Origin: Niveispirillum cyanobacteriorum
GTDB lineage: Bacteria > Pseudomonadota > Alphaproteobacteria > Azospirillales > Azospirillaceae
Assembly (NCBI RefSeq): GCF_002868735.1
Contig: NZ_CP025613.1
Span: 868,001-932,000, forward strand
Length of the DNA stretch: 64,000 nucleotides
Direction: 5' to 3'
Position numbers and translations under genes: made by a program. A model generated the notes under the pieces. The model worked only from the letters and a program-made list of their open reading frames with translations, was not told the DNA's origin and ran no database searches. Every line of letters starts with the position of its first letter. Position 1 is the first letter of the stretch. This document shows, piece by piece, positions 51,768 through 60,321 of the stretch.

Positions 51768-52916
51768 TTAAATTGAATTAAACAATTTTTCCACCACCCC
51801 TTCCAGGATCGCCGTCGCCGCCACCAGCTCATCCAGCGGCACATATTCGTTGGCCTTGTGCCCCTGCCAGCCTGCGCCCGGCCCGAAATTGACGATCTCG
51901 ATGCCGTCGTCGGCGAAGTAGCGGCCATCGCTGGCCCCGGTATCTTTCAGGAACCGGGCCGGCGCGCCCGTCACCGCCTCGATGGAGGCGCAGAGCGCGG
52001 AGACCAGCGGCCCGTCATGGGGTGCCCGAAAGCCGTTGGTGCCCGTCAGCAGGCGGCAGGAAAGGTGCTCAGCCTCCGGATGCGCCAACACCAGCGCCTC
52101 AATCTCCGCAAAGGCCTCGACGATCTTCTCCTCGGGCAGCAAGCGGCGGTCGATTTCCACGCGCGCCAGGTTGGGCACGACATTGGTGTTCTCACCGCCG
52201 CGGAAGATGCCAATATTCATGGTCGATTGCTGCTCACCGACCTTTCGGTCTCGCAACCGCTCCGCCATCACCCCGTCAATATGGGTCATCACCCGCATCA
52301 GGCGCAGGATGGCATTATCGCCCGCCGCCGGGTTGCCAGCATGGGCAGACTTCCCCCGCGCGGTCACCTCCACCCACATCACGCCGCGCTCCGCCGTGAT
52401 CAACTGGTTTTCGGTCTGCGTACCGACAACCAGCATGTCGGGCTTCACCGCCCCGATCTCCCGCAGGTAGAAGGCCCCGTCCGGCCCCAGATTCTCCTCA
52501 TCCCCACAGAAGGTGAAGACGATCTTGCCCCGCGCCGGCCCGCCGCGCCGCGCCACCTGCTCGGCCAGCCAGAGTTGTGCCGCCATCGACCCTTTGCAGT
52601 TACCGGCCCCCAGTCCATGCACACGCCCGTCGATGACGGTGGCGACCAGCGGCTCCGTCTCCCACATGGCGCGTTCGCCAATGCCTACCGTGTCGGCATG
52701 GGCGTTGAACATCAAGGTGGGTCCCGGTGCCGCCCCCGCCCACTCCGCCACCACATTCGCGATCTGGGGCCGGTCGCGGTGCAGCACCTGCACCTTGTAG
52801 CCCACTTTTTCCAGCCGGTCGGCGGCATAGGTGCAGATCGCCGCCGTATCGCCGGGCGGAAAGGTGCTGGGAATGGCGATCAGGTCGGACAGGATGGACA
52901 GGACGGGATGGGTCAT
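51768..52916 (-). CDS. M20 family metallopeptidase (ArgE/DapE-like)
   Basis: Di-zinc amidohydrolase, 382 residues. Metal-binding segments: MFNAHADTVG (H, D), GLGAGNCKGSMAAQ and FTFCGDEENLG with the catalytic Glu, plus GTQTENQLITAERG. The dimerisation lid domain carries RGKSAHAGNPAAGDNAILRL. It deacylates an N-acyl amino acid, but the substrate is uncertain (DapE, ArgE or a succinyl/acetyl species). It lies about 45 bases downstream of another M20 gene on the same strand. Confidence 0.9.
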   Translation of the reverse strand: MTHPVLSILSDLIAIPSTFPPGDTAAICTYAADRLEKVGYKVQVLHRDRPQIANVVAEWAGAAPGPTLMFNAHADTVGIGERAMWETEPLVATVIDGRVHGLGAGNCKGSMAAQLWLAEQVARRGGPARGKIVFTFCGDEENLGPDGAFYLREIGAVKPDMLVVGTQTENQLITAERGVMWVEVTARGKSAHAGNPAAGDNAILRLMRVMTHIDGVMAERLRDRKVGEQQSTMNIGIFRGGENTNVVPNLARVEIDRRLLPEEKIVEAFAEIEALVLAHPEAEHLSCRLLTGTNGFRAPHDGPLVSALCASIEAVTGAPARFLKDTGASDGRYFADDGIEIVNFGPGAGWQGHKANEYVPLDELVAATAILEGVVEKLFNSI

Positions 52917-52960
52917 GATGGGGGGCCTAAAGAGCGCGGAGAAGGTTGAAAGTTGGCTGA

Positions 52961-54223
52961 TTAGCCCGCCAACCGCGCCAGCGTTTCCGCCAGCACCGCC
53001 GCCCCCGCATGGCAATGTTCGGGGCTGGCATATTCCAGCTCATTATGGCTGATCCCATCCTTGCACGGGATGAAGATCATGCCCGTGGGACAGCGCGGGG
53101 CCATGAATTTGGCGTCGTGATTGGCACCCGACGGCATGTCGCGGTTGGCATAGCCCAACCCTTCCGCCGCCTCGCGCACCGCATCGACCACCGCCGGATC
53201 GAAATCCACAGGTGCCGTCGTGCTGGTCTCCTTCACCACCACCTCGCACGGTGCCGCCAGCGACTGGATCAGCGGCGCCACCTTATCCCCCCGCTCCTTC
53301 ACCAGTTCCGCGTCGGGATGGCGGAAATCAATGGTGAAGATCACCTTGCCGGGCACGGTGTTGGGCGAACCGGGCAGCACCTCGAACCGGCCAAAGGTGC
53401 AGCGGATGATATCATCCGGGTCATGCATCAGGTCGTTCAGGGCATTGACCATTTTCAGGGCCGTCTGGAACGCATCCTTGCGGGCACCATGGGGCGTGGT
53501 ACCCGCATGCGCCTCCTGGCCCGTCACCTCCACCTGGAACCAGCGGCTACCCTGGATGCCCTGCACCACGCCGATGGTCTTGCCCTCGGCCTCCAGGCGC
53601 GGTCCCTGCTCGATATGCGCCTCGACATAGGCGGCGGCCGGCGATCCGAAATCCCGCACCTGCATCTCCGGGGCAAGCGACAGCGTCTCTGCCAACGCGT
53701 CCCGCACGCTCACCCCCTTCGCATCGGTGCAGGCCAGCACCATTTCCAGATCCATCTTTCCCGCGAACAGGGCCGATCCCATGCAATAGGGCTGGAAGCG
53801 CGACCCTTCCTCATTGGTCCAGGCCACAACCTCAACCGGGTGCCGGGTCACGGCACCGGCATCCTCCAGCGCCTCCAGCACCTCAAACCCCGCCAGCACG
53901 CCATAAACGCCGTCATAGCGTCCGCCCGTCGGCTGGCTATCCAGGTGGCTGCCCGTCATCACGGGCGGCAGGGTCGGGTCGCTGCCTTCGCGGCGCACAT
54001 ACAGGTTGCCGATCCCGTCCGTGGACACCGCGAATCCGCGTGCCGTGGCCCAGCTTGTCAGCAGGGCGCGGGCCAGCCCATCCTCGCGGGACAGCGCCTG
54101 TCGATTGACGCCCCCCTTCTCCGTCGCCCCGATCTTCGCCATATCGGCCAGCCTTTGGGCCAGGCGATCCTGGCTGACATGGGCTGCGATGGAACCGAAG
54201 GACCGGTTGCTGGGATGGGTCAT
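52961..54223 (-). CDS. M20 family Zn-dependent hydrolase (allantoate/N-carbamoyl-amino-acid amidohydrolase type)
   Basis: A 420-residue member of the allantoate amidohydrolase / N-carbamoyl-L-amino-acid hydrolase branch: MTGSHLDSQPTGGRYDGVYG, VVAWTNEEGSRFQPYC, AAYVEAHIEQGPRLEAEGK and MPSGANHDAKFMA. It is beside xdhABC, divergent by 150 bases, so a role in purine/allantoin nitrogen recovery or in hydantoin breakdown is plausible. The start ATG precedes MTHPSNRSFGSIAAH. Confidence 0.88.
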   Translation of the reverse strand: MTHPSNRSFGSIAAHVSQDRLAQRLADMAKIGATEKGGVNRQALSREDGLARALLTSWATARGFAVSTDGIGNLYVRREGSDPTLPPVMTGSHLDSQPTGGRYDGVYGVLAGFEVLEALEDAGAVTRHPVEVVAWTNEEGSRFQPYCMGSALFAGKMDLEMVLACTDAKGVSVRDALAETLSLAPEMQVRDFGSPAAAYVEAHIEQGPRLEAEGKTIGVVQGIQGSRWFQVEVTGQEAHAGTTPHGARKDAFQTALKMVNALNDLMHDPDDIIRCTFGRFEVLPGSPNTVPGKVIFTIDFRHPDAELVKERGDKVAPLIQSLAAPCEVVVKETSTTAPVDFDPAVVDAVREAAEGLGYANRDMPSGANHDAKFMAPRCPTGMIFIPCKDGISHNELEYASPEHCHAGAAVLAETLARLAG

Positions 54224-54373
54224 GCGCGGAAATCCCTGTTCATGTTCGTTTGTTTCACGGGGACGTTTCCGCCCCAGAACAAAATGTTGCACCGCATCAT
54301 TGTTCTGTAAAGCGACTTGACAGGGGGCGTTTCCTGTTCTGCCATGCTTTCTTTTGGAACGAACTGGTAGACC

Positions 54374-55855
54374 ATGGCCGATTGCGTCCGCTTCGTACAC
54401 CGGGGACAGGTTGTCACCCTCTCCGACGTCCCCCCCACCCGCACCGTGCTGGATTACCTGCGCGAGGATCGGGGACGGCGCGGGACCAAGGAAGGCTGTA
54501 ACGAGGGGGATTGCGGCGCCTGCACCATCGTGCTGGGCACGCGGGTCGGCGTGCTGGGCATGGCGGAGGCGGAGAGCATTCAGTACCGGGCCGTCAATGC
54601 CTGCATCCTGTTCGTCACGGCCTTAGACGGCAAGGAACTGGTGACGGTAGAGGATCTGGCCGGGCCCGACGGCACGCTCCACCCCATACAGCAGGCGATG
54701 GTCGACCATCACGGCAGCCAGTGCGGCTTCTGCACCCCCGGCTTCGTGATGTCCCTGTTCGCGCTTTATCACACCGACGCCGAACCCGACCGAACCCGGA
54801 TCGACGCCGCCCTGGCGGGCAATCTCTGCCGCTGCACCGGTTACCGCCCTATCGTCGATGCCGCCCGCGCCATGGGCCGCGCGCCCGATACCTATACCGC
54901 CCAGATGACAGAAACCCTGGCTTTGCTGCGCAGCATAGAGCGCCGCGAAACTCTGTCCCATCCCGGCGGCACGGCGTTTGCCCCCGCCACATCGGATCAG
55001 CTGGCCGAGTTGCTGCTGACCCATCCCGACGCCACCATTGTGGCCGGCGGCACCGATGTCGGCCTGTGGGTGACCAAGCAGATGCGCGACCTGGGCACCA
55101 TCATCCATATTGGCGGCATCCGCGATCTGGCCGGGATCAGCCGCAAGGATGGCTTCATTACCATCGGCGCCACGGCCACCGTCACCGATGCAGCAGAAAT
55201 CCTGGCCCCGCTCTACCCCGATCTCGGCGACCTGTTCCGCCGCTACGGCTCGGAACAGGTGCGCAGTTCCGCGACCCTGGGCGGCAACATCGCCAATGGC
55301 TCCCCCATTGGCGACAGCATGCCTGCCCTGATCGCCCTGGGCAGCACCCTGGTCCTGCGGTGCGGTGGCATGACGCGCGAAATGCCGTTGGAGGATTTCT
55401 TCCTTTCCTATCGCAAGACGGCGTTGCAACCGGGCGAATTCGTGGCCGCCATCCGCGTACCCGAACCCAGCGCCGACCGCCTGTTCGCTTGCTATAAGAT
55501 CTCCAAACGTTTTGATCAGGATATCTCGGCCGTCATGGCCGGCTTCGGCCTGACCTTGCAGGACGGCATCGTCACCGCCGCCCGTCTGGCCTTCGGCGGC
55601 ATGGCCGGCACGCCCAAGCGCGCCACGAACGCGGAGGCCGCGCTGATCGGTCATCCTTTCGATGCCACCGCCGCCAAACAAGCCGCCGCCGCCCTGGCCC
55701 AGGATTTCCAACCCCTGACCGATATGCGCGCCAGCGCCGATTACCGGCTGATCACCGCCGGCAACCTGATCCTCAAATGGCAGATGGAGCAGGCCCTGCC
55801 CCCCACCGCCACCCGCGTGCCCGCCTTCGCCCGCGCCATCGGGGGTGCCGCATGA
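54374..55855 (+). CDS. xdhA: xanthine dehydrogenase small subunit
   Basis: Iron-sulfur/FAD subunit, 493 residues. The first [2Fe-2S] cluster is at GCNEGDCGACTIVLG (about 38-52) and the second at CGFCTPGFV with LCRCTGYRPIVDAARAM (about 118-160). A CO-dehydrogenase-like FAD domain follows with VAGGTDVGLWVTKQM, SSATLGGNIANGSPIGD and the C-terminal FAD-linked domain. It passes electrons from the Mo centre to FAD and NAD. Its stop overlaps the xdhB start in an ATGA junction. Confidence 0.94.
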   Translation: MADCVRFVHRGQVVTLSDVPPTRTVLDYLREDRGRRGTKEGCNEGDCGACTIVLGTRVGVLGMAEAESIQYRAVNACILFVTALDGKELVTVEDLAGPDGTLHPIQQAMVDHHGSQCGFCTPGFVMSLFALYHTDAEPDRTRIDAALAGNLCRCTGYRPIVDAARAMGRAPDTYTAQMTETLALLRSIERRETLSHPGGTAFAPATSDQLAELLLTHPDATIVAGGTDVGLWVTKQMRDLGTIIHIGGIRDLAGISRKDGFITIGATATVTDAAEILAPLYPDLGDLFRRYGSEQVRSSATLGGNIANGSPIGDSMPALIALGSTLVLRCGGMTREMPLEDFFLSYRKTALQPGEFVAAIRVPEPSADRLFACYKISKRFDQDISAVMAGFGLTLQDGIVTAARLAFGGMAGTPKRATNAEAALIGHPFDATAAKQAAAALAQDFQPLTDMRASADYRLITAGNLILKWQMEQALPPTATRVPAFARAIGGAA

Positions 55856-58182
55856 GTGCCCGTCCCCCCCGCAGCCCCACGCCCATCCCCTTCCCCGCCA
55901 CGCATCAACCCATCCGCCATGACAGCGCCCCGCTGCATGTGGCGGGGACGGCGCGTTATGTCGATGACATGCCTGAACCGCCGGGCCTGCTGCATGTGGC
56001 GCTGGGGCAAAGCGCCAAGGCCCATGCCCGTATTCTCTCGATCGACTTGTCCGCCGTGCGGGCCTATCCCGGCGTGGTCGCCGTCCTGACCGCCGCTGAT
56101 ATTCCCGGCCAGAACGATGTCGGCCCCGTCGTGGCCGATGACCCGATCTTTGCCGAAACCCTGGTCGAATATGTCGGGCAAAGCCTGTTCGCCGTGGCCG
56201 CCACCACCCGCATCGCCGCCCGCGCCGCCGCAAGGCTGGCCAAGGTGACCTATGATGAACTGCCGGCGATCATAACCATCGCCGACGCCCGCGCCGCCGA
56301 CAGCCATATATTGCCGCCCAAACGTGTGGAACGCGGGGATCCGCCGGGCGCGCTGGCGACATCACCGCACCGCCTGTCGGGCCATCTCGCCATGGGCGGG
56401 CAGGATCATTTCTACCTGGAAGGCCAGATTTCCATGGCCATTCCGGGGGAGGATGGCGACATGCACGTCCTCTGCTCCACCCAGCACCCGTCAGAGGTAC
56501 AGCATCTGGTGGCCCGCGCCCTGGGCCGGCCTGACAACCATGTCGTGGTGGAGGTACGGCGCATGGGCGGTGGCTTCGGGGGCAAGGAAACCCAGGCCAG
56601 CCTGTTCGCCGCCGCCGCATCCCTGGTCGCCGACCGTACAGGCCGCCCGGCCAAGCTGCGCCTGGACCGCGATGACGACATGGTGATGACGGGCAAGCGC
56701 CATGATTTTGAGGTGGCCTATGATGTCGGCTTCGACGCCGATGGCCGCATCCTGGCGCTCGACCTCACCTTGGAAAGTCGCTGCGGCATGTCGACCGACC
56801 TGTCGGGCGCCATCAATGACCGCGCCATTTTCCACGCCGATAATTGCTATTTCCTGCCAAACGTCCGCATCACCTCCTACCGTTACAAAACGCACACCGT
56901 CTCCAATACGGCCTTTCGCGGCTTTGGCGGACCACAGGGGATGCTGGCGATTGAAGGGGTGGTGGATGATATCGCCCAGCATCTGGGCCTCGACCCGCTC
57001 GCCGTGCGCCGTGCCAATCTTTATGGCGGACCCGACCGCAACATCACGCCCTATGGCATGAAGGTAGAGGATTTCATCGCCGACAGCCTGCTGGACCGTC
57101 TGGAATCCACCTCCTCCTATCAGGCCCGCCGCACGGCCATCGCCGCCTTTAACGCCGCCAGCCCGGTGCTGAAACGCGGCATCGCGCTGACGCCCGTCAA
57201 ATTCGGCATCTCCTTCACCACCTCCTTCCTGAACCAGGCCGGCGCCCTGATCCAGGTTTATAGCGATGGTTCTGTCCTGCTGAACCATGGCGGCACAGAA
57301 ATGGGCCAGGGGCTTTACACCAAGGTGGCGCAGGTGGTGGCCGATGTCTTCGGCATCGGTCTGGACCGGGTGCGCATCACTTCCACCCGCACGGACAAGG
57401 TGCCCAACACGTCGGCCACTGCCGCCTCTGCGGGGGCCGACCTGAACGGCATGGCCAGTTTCAATGCCGCCCGCACCATCCGCGACCGGCTGTCCGCCTT
57501 CATCGCCGCCCGTTGGGGCGTGGAACCCACCACCCTCTCCTTCGCCCATGGCAAGGTTACGGCGGGCGAGCATGCGATTAGCTTTGATGATCTGGTGCGT
57601 CAGGCCTATCTGGCCCGCGTCTCGCTCTCGGCCACCGGCTTCTACGCCACACCCAAGATTGATGTGGATAAAGAGACCCTGATCGGCCGCCCCTTCTATT
57701 ACTTTGCCTACGGTGCCGCCGTGTCCGAAGTCGTCATCGACACGCTGACCGGGGAGACCAAGCTTCTGGCCGTCGATATCCTGCATGATTGCGGTACCTC
57801 GCTGAACCCCGTGCTGGACCGGGGACAGGTGGAAGGCGCCTATGTGCAGGGCATGGGCTGGCTGACCATGGAGGAACTGGTGTTCGATGCGGCGGGCCGC
57901 CTGCGCACCCATGCGCCCAGCACCTACAAGATCCCCGGCTGCGGCGACATCCCCGACCATTTCAAGGTCGATCTGGTGAACCAGCCCAACCGGGAAGAAA
58001 CCATCCACCGGTCAAAGGCCGTGGGCGAACCACCGTTCATGCTGGCCATTTCCGCCTATCACGCCATCAAGGCTGCCGTGGCCGCATCGGGCGGCAGCGG
58101 CCCGGTTAAGCTCGACGCACCCGCCACGCCCGAACGCGTCCTGATGGCCGTCCGCGCGCGCCAATCGGGGACCGGCGCATGA
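55852..58182 (+). CDS. xdhB: xanthine dehydrogenase molybdopterin-binding subunit
   Basis: Catalytic Mo subunit, 776 residues. The Mo-cofactor motifs RMGGGFGGKETQ (about 240) and AFRGFGGPQGM (about 360) are intact, as are LNHGGTEMGQGLYTKVAQV and the catalytic Glu in KAVGEPPFMLAISAYHAIK near the C-terminus. It oxidises hypoxanthine to xanthine and urate. It overlaps xdhA upstream and xdhC downstream by four bases each. Confidence 0.95.
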   Translation: MSARPPRSPTPIPFPATHQPIRHDSAPLHVAGTARYVDDMPEPPGLLHVALGQSAKAHARILSIDLSAVRAYPGVVAVLTAADIPGQNDVGPVVADDPIFAETLVEYVGQSLFAVAATTRIAARAAARLAKVTYDELPAIITIADARAADSHILPPKRVERGDPPGALATSPHRLSGHLAMGGQDHFYLEGQISMAIPGEDGDMHVLCSTQHPSEVQHLVARALGRPDNHVVVEVRRMGGGFGGKETQASLFAAAASLVADRTGRPAKLRLDRDDDMVMTGKRHDFEVAYDVGFDADGRILALDLTLESRCGMSTDLSGAINDRAIFHADNCYFLPNVRITSYRYKTHTVSNTAFRGFGGPQGMLAIEGVVDDIAQHLGLDPLAVRRANLYGGPDRNITPYGMKVEDFIADSLLDRLESTSSYQARRTAIAAFNAASPVLKRGIALTPVKFGISFTTSFLNQAGALIQVYSDGSVLLNHGGTEMGQGLYTKVAQVVADVFGIGLDRVRITSTRTDKVPNTSATAASAGADLNGMASFNAARTIRDRLSAFIAARWGVEPTTLSFAHGKVTAGEHAISFDDLVRQAYLARVSLSATGFYATPKIDVDKETLIGRPFYYFAYGAAVSEVVIDTLTGETKLLAVDILHDCGTSLNPVLDRGQVEGAYVQGMGWLTMEELVFDAAGRLRTHAPSTYKIPGCGDIPDHFKVDLVNQPNREETIHRSKAVGEPPFMLAISAYHAIKAAVAASGGSGPVKLDAPATPERVLMAVRARQSGTGA

Positions 58183-59012
58183 ATACCGACTGGATCACGG
58201 CGCTTGCCGATTGTCAGCGTGATGAACGGCCCAGCATCTTGGTCACTGTGACAGAGGTGGCGGGTTCCGCCCCCCGCGCTGCCGGTACCAAGATGCTGGT
58301 CACCGCCGATGCGCTGCACGGCACGATCGGCGGCGGCGCGCTGGAGTTTACAGCCATTGAAACGGCCCGCGCCCTGCTCGATGGTCATGTAACGGAATTA
58401 CGCACACAATCGTACCCCTTGGGGCCTGCGCTCGGCCAATGCTGCGGTGGGCGGGTCACCCTCCTGTTCGAACCAATGCGGCCGCCGCGCCTGCGCATCG
58501 CCCTGTTCGGGGCCGGCCATGTGGCCAAGGCACTGGTCGCCATCCTGGGCACCCTGCCGGCCCGCGTCACCTGGATCGACAACCGCCCCGACCTTTTCCC
58601 CGACGTAACGCCCGCCAATGTCACGGCCCAGGTGTTGGAGGAGCCGGAGACGGCGCTGACCCAGGGGTACAGCCATATCCTGATAATGACCCATGATCAC
58701 GCCCTGGACTACAGCCTTGTAAAATCAGCCCTCTGCCTGCCCGGCGCCCCCTTCGTAGGGGTCATCGGGTCTGAGACCAAACGCGCGCGATTCGCCTCGC
58801 GGCTGCGCGCAGAGGGTCTGGACCCCGTCCGCCTCACCTGCCCCATCGGCATTGCGGGCCTGACCGGCAAGCATCCAGGCGAGATCGCAGTGGCCGTGGC
58901 GGCACAATTGCTCAGCCTGCCTGCCCCCGCCGCCACCCTGGCACCTCAGGATTTTGTTAGCGATAACAATTGCCTGGGCTGCCCCACGCCCTGTGGCGAA
59001 CAGACGCCATGA
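58179..59012 (+). CDS. xdhC: xanthine dehydrogenase accessory protein
   Basis: Binds molybdenum cofactor and helps insert its sulfurated form into XdhB. It has N-terminal SILVTVTEVAGSAPRAAGTKM, CCGGRVTLLFEPM, then a Rossmann fold with IALFGAGHVAKALVAIL and FVGVIGSETKRARFASRL, ending in a Cys-containing tail CLGCPTPCG. At 277 residues it is typical. The stop is followed by AT-rich DNA and a LacI-like palindrome lies in its last codons. Confidence 0.92.
   Translation: MNTDWITALADCQRDERPSILVTVTEVAGSAPRAAGTKMLVTADALHGTIGGGALEFTAIETARALLDGHVTELRTQSYPLGPALGQCCGGRVTLLFEPMRPPRLRIALFGAGHVAKALVAILGTLPARVTWIDNRPDLFPDVTPANVTAQVLEEPETALTQGYSHILIMTHDHALDYSLVKSALCLPGAPFVGVIGSETKRARFASRLRAEGLDPVRLTCPIGIAGLTGKHPGEIAVAVAAQLLSLPAPAATLAPQDFVSDNNCLGCPTPCGEQTP
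58955..58968. promoter_or_regulatory. LacI-type near-palindrome at the end of xdhC
   Basis: TGTTAGCGATAACA is the same 14-base site as in the GH43 gene except for one base. It extends to a 16-base near-palindrome (TTG...CAA). It precedes the AT-rich upstream region of the small secreted protein at 59207, so could control it. Confidence 0.4.
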
Positions 59013-59140
59013 TAAATTGTTGATTCATAAAATTATCTGCATCATCTCACGCATAGCTAAAAGCCTGTGCGTAGTGAAATTACCGACATATGCTTGATCT
59101 TATAAACGAACCGCCGGCCCACGGGACTGGCGGCACTTTC

Positions 59141-59206
59141 GGGGGAAGCGAACGAACAAGGCAAAAATGACGGCATGTCCTGCCGTCCGGCTTTGTGAGG
59201 ATCGCG
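59141..59206 (+). promoter_or_regulatory. conserved mRNA leader of small secreted protein 1
   Basis: AAGCGAACGAACAAGGC and GCTTTGTGAGGATCGCGATG match the leader of the second gene (59727-59797). Between them GACGGCA-TGTCC-TGCCGTC at 59169-59187 forms a perfect hairpin. GTGAGG is the ribosome site. Confidence 0.5.
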
Positions 59207-59593
59207 ATGAAGAACCTGTTTTCCGCCTTGATCCTTTCCACCCTTGCCCTGGCCCTCACCGGCCCCGCCCTTGCCGATGTCTCGGGCCTGAATGCCGCCT
59301 GTGGCGGCCTGCCCACCGCCCCGTCCGTCACCCAGGGCGACAGCGCCGATGAAACCGCGATGCGCGCTTACGGCGCCGGCATGCGCGATTATACGGCCCG
59401 CCTGATGACCTATCTCACCTGTCTGGACAACCACCCGGCCAGCAGCGCCGACCTAGCATCCGCCAGCTACCGGCGTGAGGTGATCAGCCATCGTCAGCAG
59501 GTGGTCGATCAGCTCGAAAAAAGCGTCAGCCGCTTCAACACCGAACTGAAGACCTTCAAGTCTCGGCAGGCCCAGGTGGCGGCTGTTCCATAA
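59207..59593 (+). CDS. small secreted protein 1 (tandem paralogue)
   Basis: A 128-residue exported protein with signal peptide MKNLFSALILSTLALALTGP ending near ALADVSG. The mature part is helical with two cysteines (NAACGGLP, YLTCLDNHPASS) and ends RFNTELKTFKSRQAQVAAVP. The second protein 205 bases downstream matches in signal start (MK-L-SALILS), the C-x(n)-YL-CLD core, and the C-terminal (N/A)ELk-FK-(R/Q)QAQVA. Function unknown. It is likely periplasmic. Confidence 0.75.
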   Translation: MKNLFSALILSTLALALTGPALADVSGLNAACGGLPTAPSVTQGDSADETAMRAYGAGMRDYTARLMTYLTCLDNHPASSADLASASYRREVISHRQQVVDQLEKSVSRFNTELKTFKSRQAQVAAVP

Positions 59594-59726
59594 TTCCATG
59601 CGCGAAACGCATGACAGACTCCTGTGTCAGCGGTGTCATTAACGATACTTTCCCCCTTTCGCTGCACCGCAACCGCTTTATACTGCACCGCACAAGAACA
59701 CGGTACCGGCCCGATCCGGTCCATTA

Positions 59727-59797
59727 AAGGGAGCGAACGTACAAGGCCCGAAACGTCGGTGGCATCCCGCCCCGGTTCCAGCTTTGTGAGTATCGCT
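59727..59797 (+). promoter_or_regulatory. conserved mRNA leader of small secreted protein 2
   Basis: GGGAGCGAACGTACAAGGC and AGCTTTGTGAGTATCGCTAT repeat the leader seen before gene 1, with the same order and similar spacing. This implies that the leader was duplicated with the gene and kept. Confidence 0.5.
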
Positions 59798-60181
59798 ATG
59801 AAGAAGCTCTATTCCGCTCTGATCCTCTCCGCCCTGGCCCTGCTGGCTGCTGGTCAGTCCCAGGCGGCCCACCCCGCGCTGAAGCGCATCTGTGGTGAGG
59901 CTCCGGCCGCCCCGCAGCTGATCGAAGGCACGACCGCCACCCGCGACAGCATGGTGCAGGTCGCCGGTTCCGTCCGCGGCTTCGCGGACCAGTCGCTGAA
60001 CTACCTGTCCTGCCTGGACAGCCAGCCGGCCTCCACCTCCTACATGGCGCAGCCGTCCTTCCGGGCCCAGCTGTCCGCCTACCGCGATCAGGTGGCCGAC
60101 CGCCTGGAAGCGACCGTGAACGCCTACAACGCCGAACTGCGCGACTTCAAGGCGCAGCAGGCCCAGGTGGCACAGAAGTAA
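59798..60181 (+). CDS. small secreted protein 2 (tandem paralogue)
   Basis: A 127-residue exported protein starting MKKLYSALILSALALLAAGQ, cleaved near SQAAHPA. Two cysteines (KRICGEAP, YLSCLDSQPASTS) and the C-terminal VNAYNAELRDFKAQQAQVAQ match gene 1. Conservation of the Cys pair and tail in both copies argues for a real function. A GC-rich repeat and a strong terminator follow. Annotation beyond exported helical protein is not possible. Confidence 0.78.
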   Translation: MKKLYSALILSALALLAAGQSQAAHPALKRICGEAPAAPQLIEGTTATRDSMVQVAGSVRGFADQSLNYLSCLDSQPASTSYMAQPSFRAQLSAYRDQVADRLEATVNAYNAELRDFKAQQAQVAQK

Positions 60182-60190
60182 GGCCAACCC

Positions 60191-60246
60191 GGCGCCCATG
60201 CGGCGTAAGCCAAGTCCGCGGATGCGGACGCCCGGCGCCTGAGGGA
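60191..60246 (+). repeat. GC-rich intergenic repeat, copy D, flanked by a 10-base direct repeat
   Basis: GGCGCCCATGCGGCGTAAGC and GTCCGCGGATGCGGAC carry two of the stems, and the end CGGCGCCTGAGGGA is intact. AGAAGTAAGG occurs at 60174-60183 and again at 60250-60259, just outside the element. Confidence 0.65.
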
Positions 60247-60284
60247 AAAAGAAGTAAGGACCGGTTTCGACCGTTGGTCCTGAC

Positions 60285-60314
60285 AAAAGGGCGGGTGGCA
60301 ACACCCGCCCTTTT
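60285..60314 (+). terminator. strong Rho-independent terminator
   Basis: AAAAGGGCGGGTG, loop GCAA, and the exact complement CACCCGCCCTTTT followed by further T. It ends the small-protein transcripts and sits between convergent genes. A smaller nested hairpin (GGACC...GGTCC) precedes it at 60258-60280. Confidence 0.88.
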
Positions 60315-60321
60315 TGTTTGT

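Noticed and set aside
54623-56233. 536-codon minus-strand open frame, Gly-rich
   Set aside because: Antisense to xdhA/xdhB; the Gly/Arg-rich composition is a reverse-frame artefact.
56491-58008. 505-codon minus-strand open frame
   Set aside because: Antisense to xdhB, which has intact molybdenum-cofactor motifs.
8836-60246. CRISPR array
   Set aside because: The repeats are dispersed over 50 kb with no regular spacers and no cas genes.
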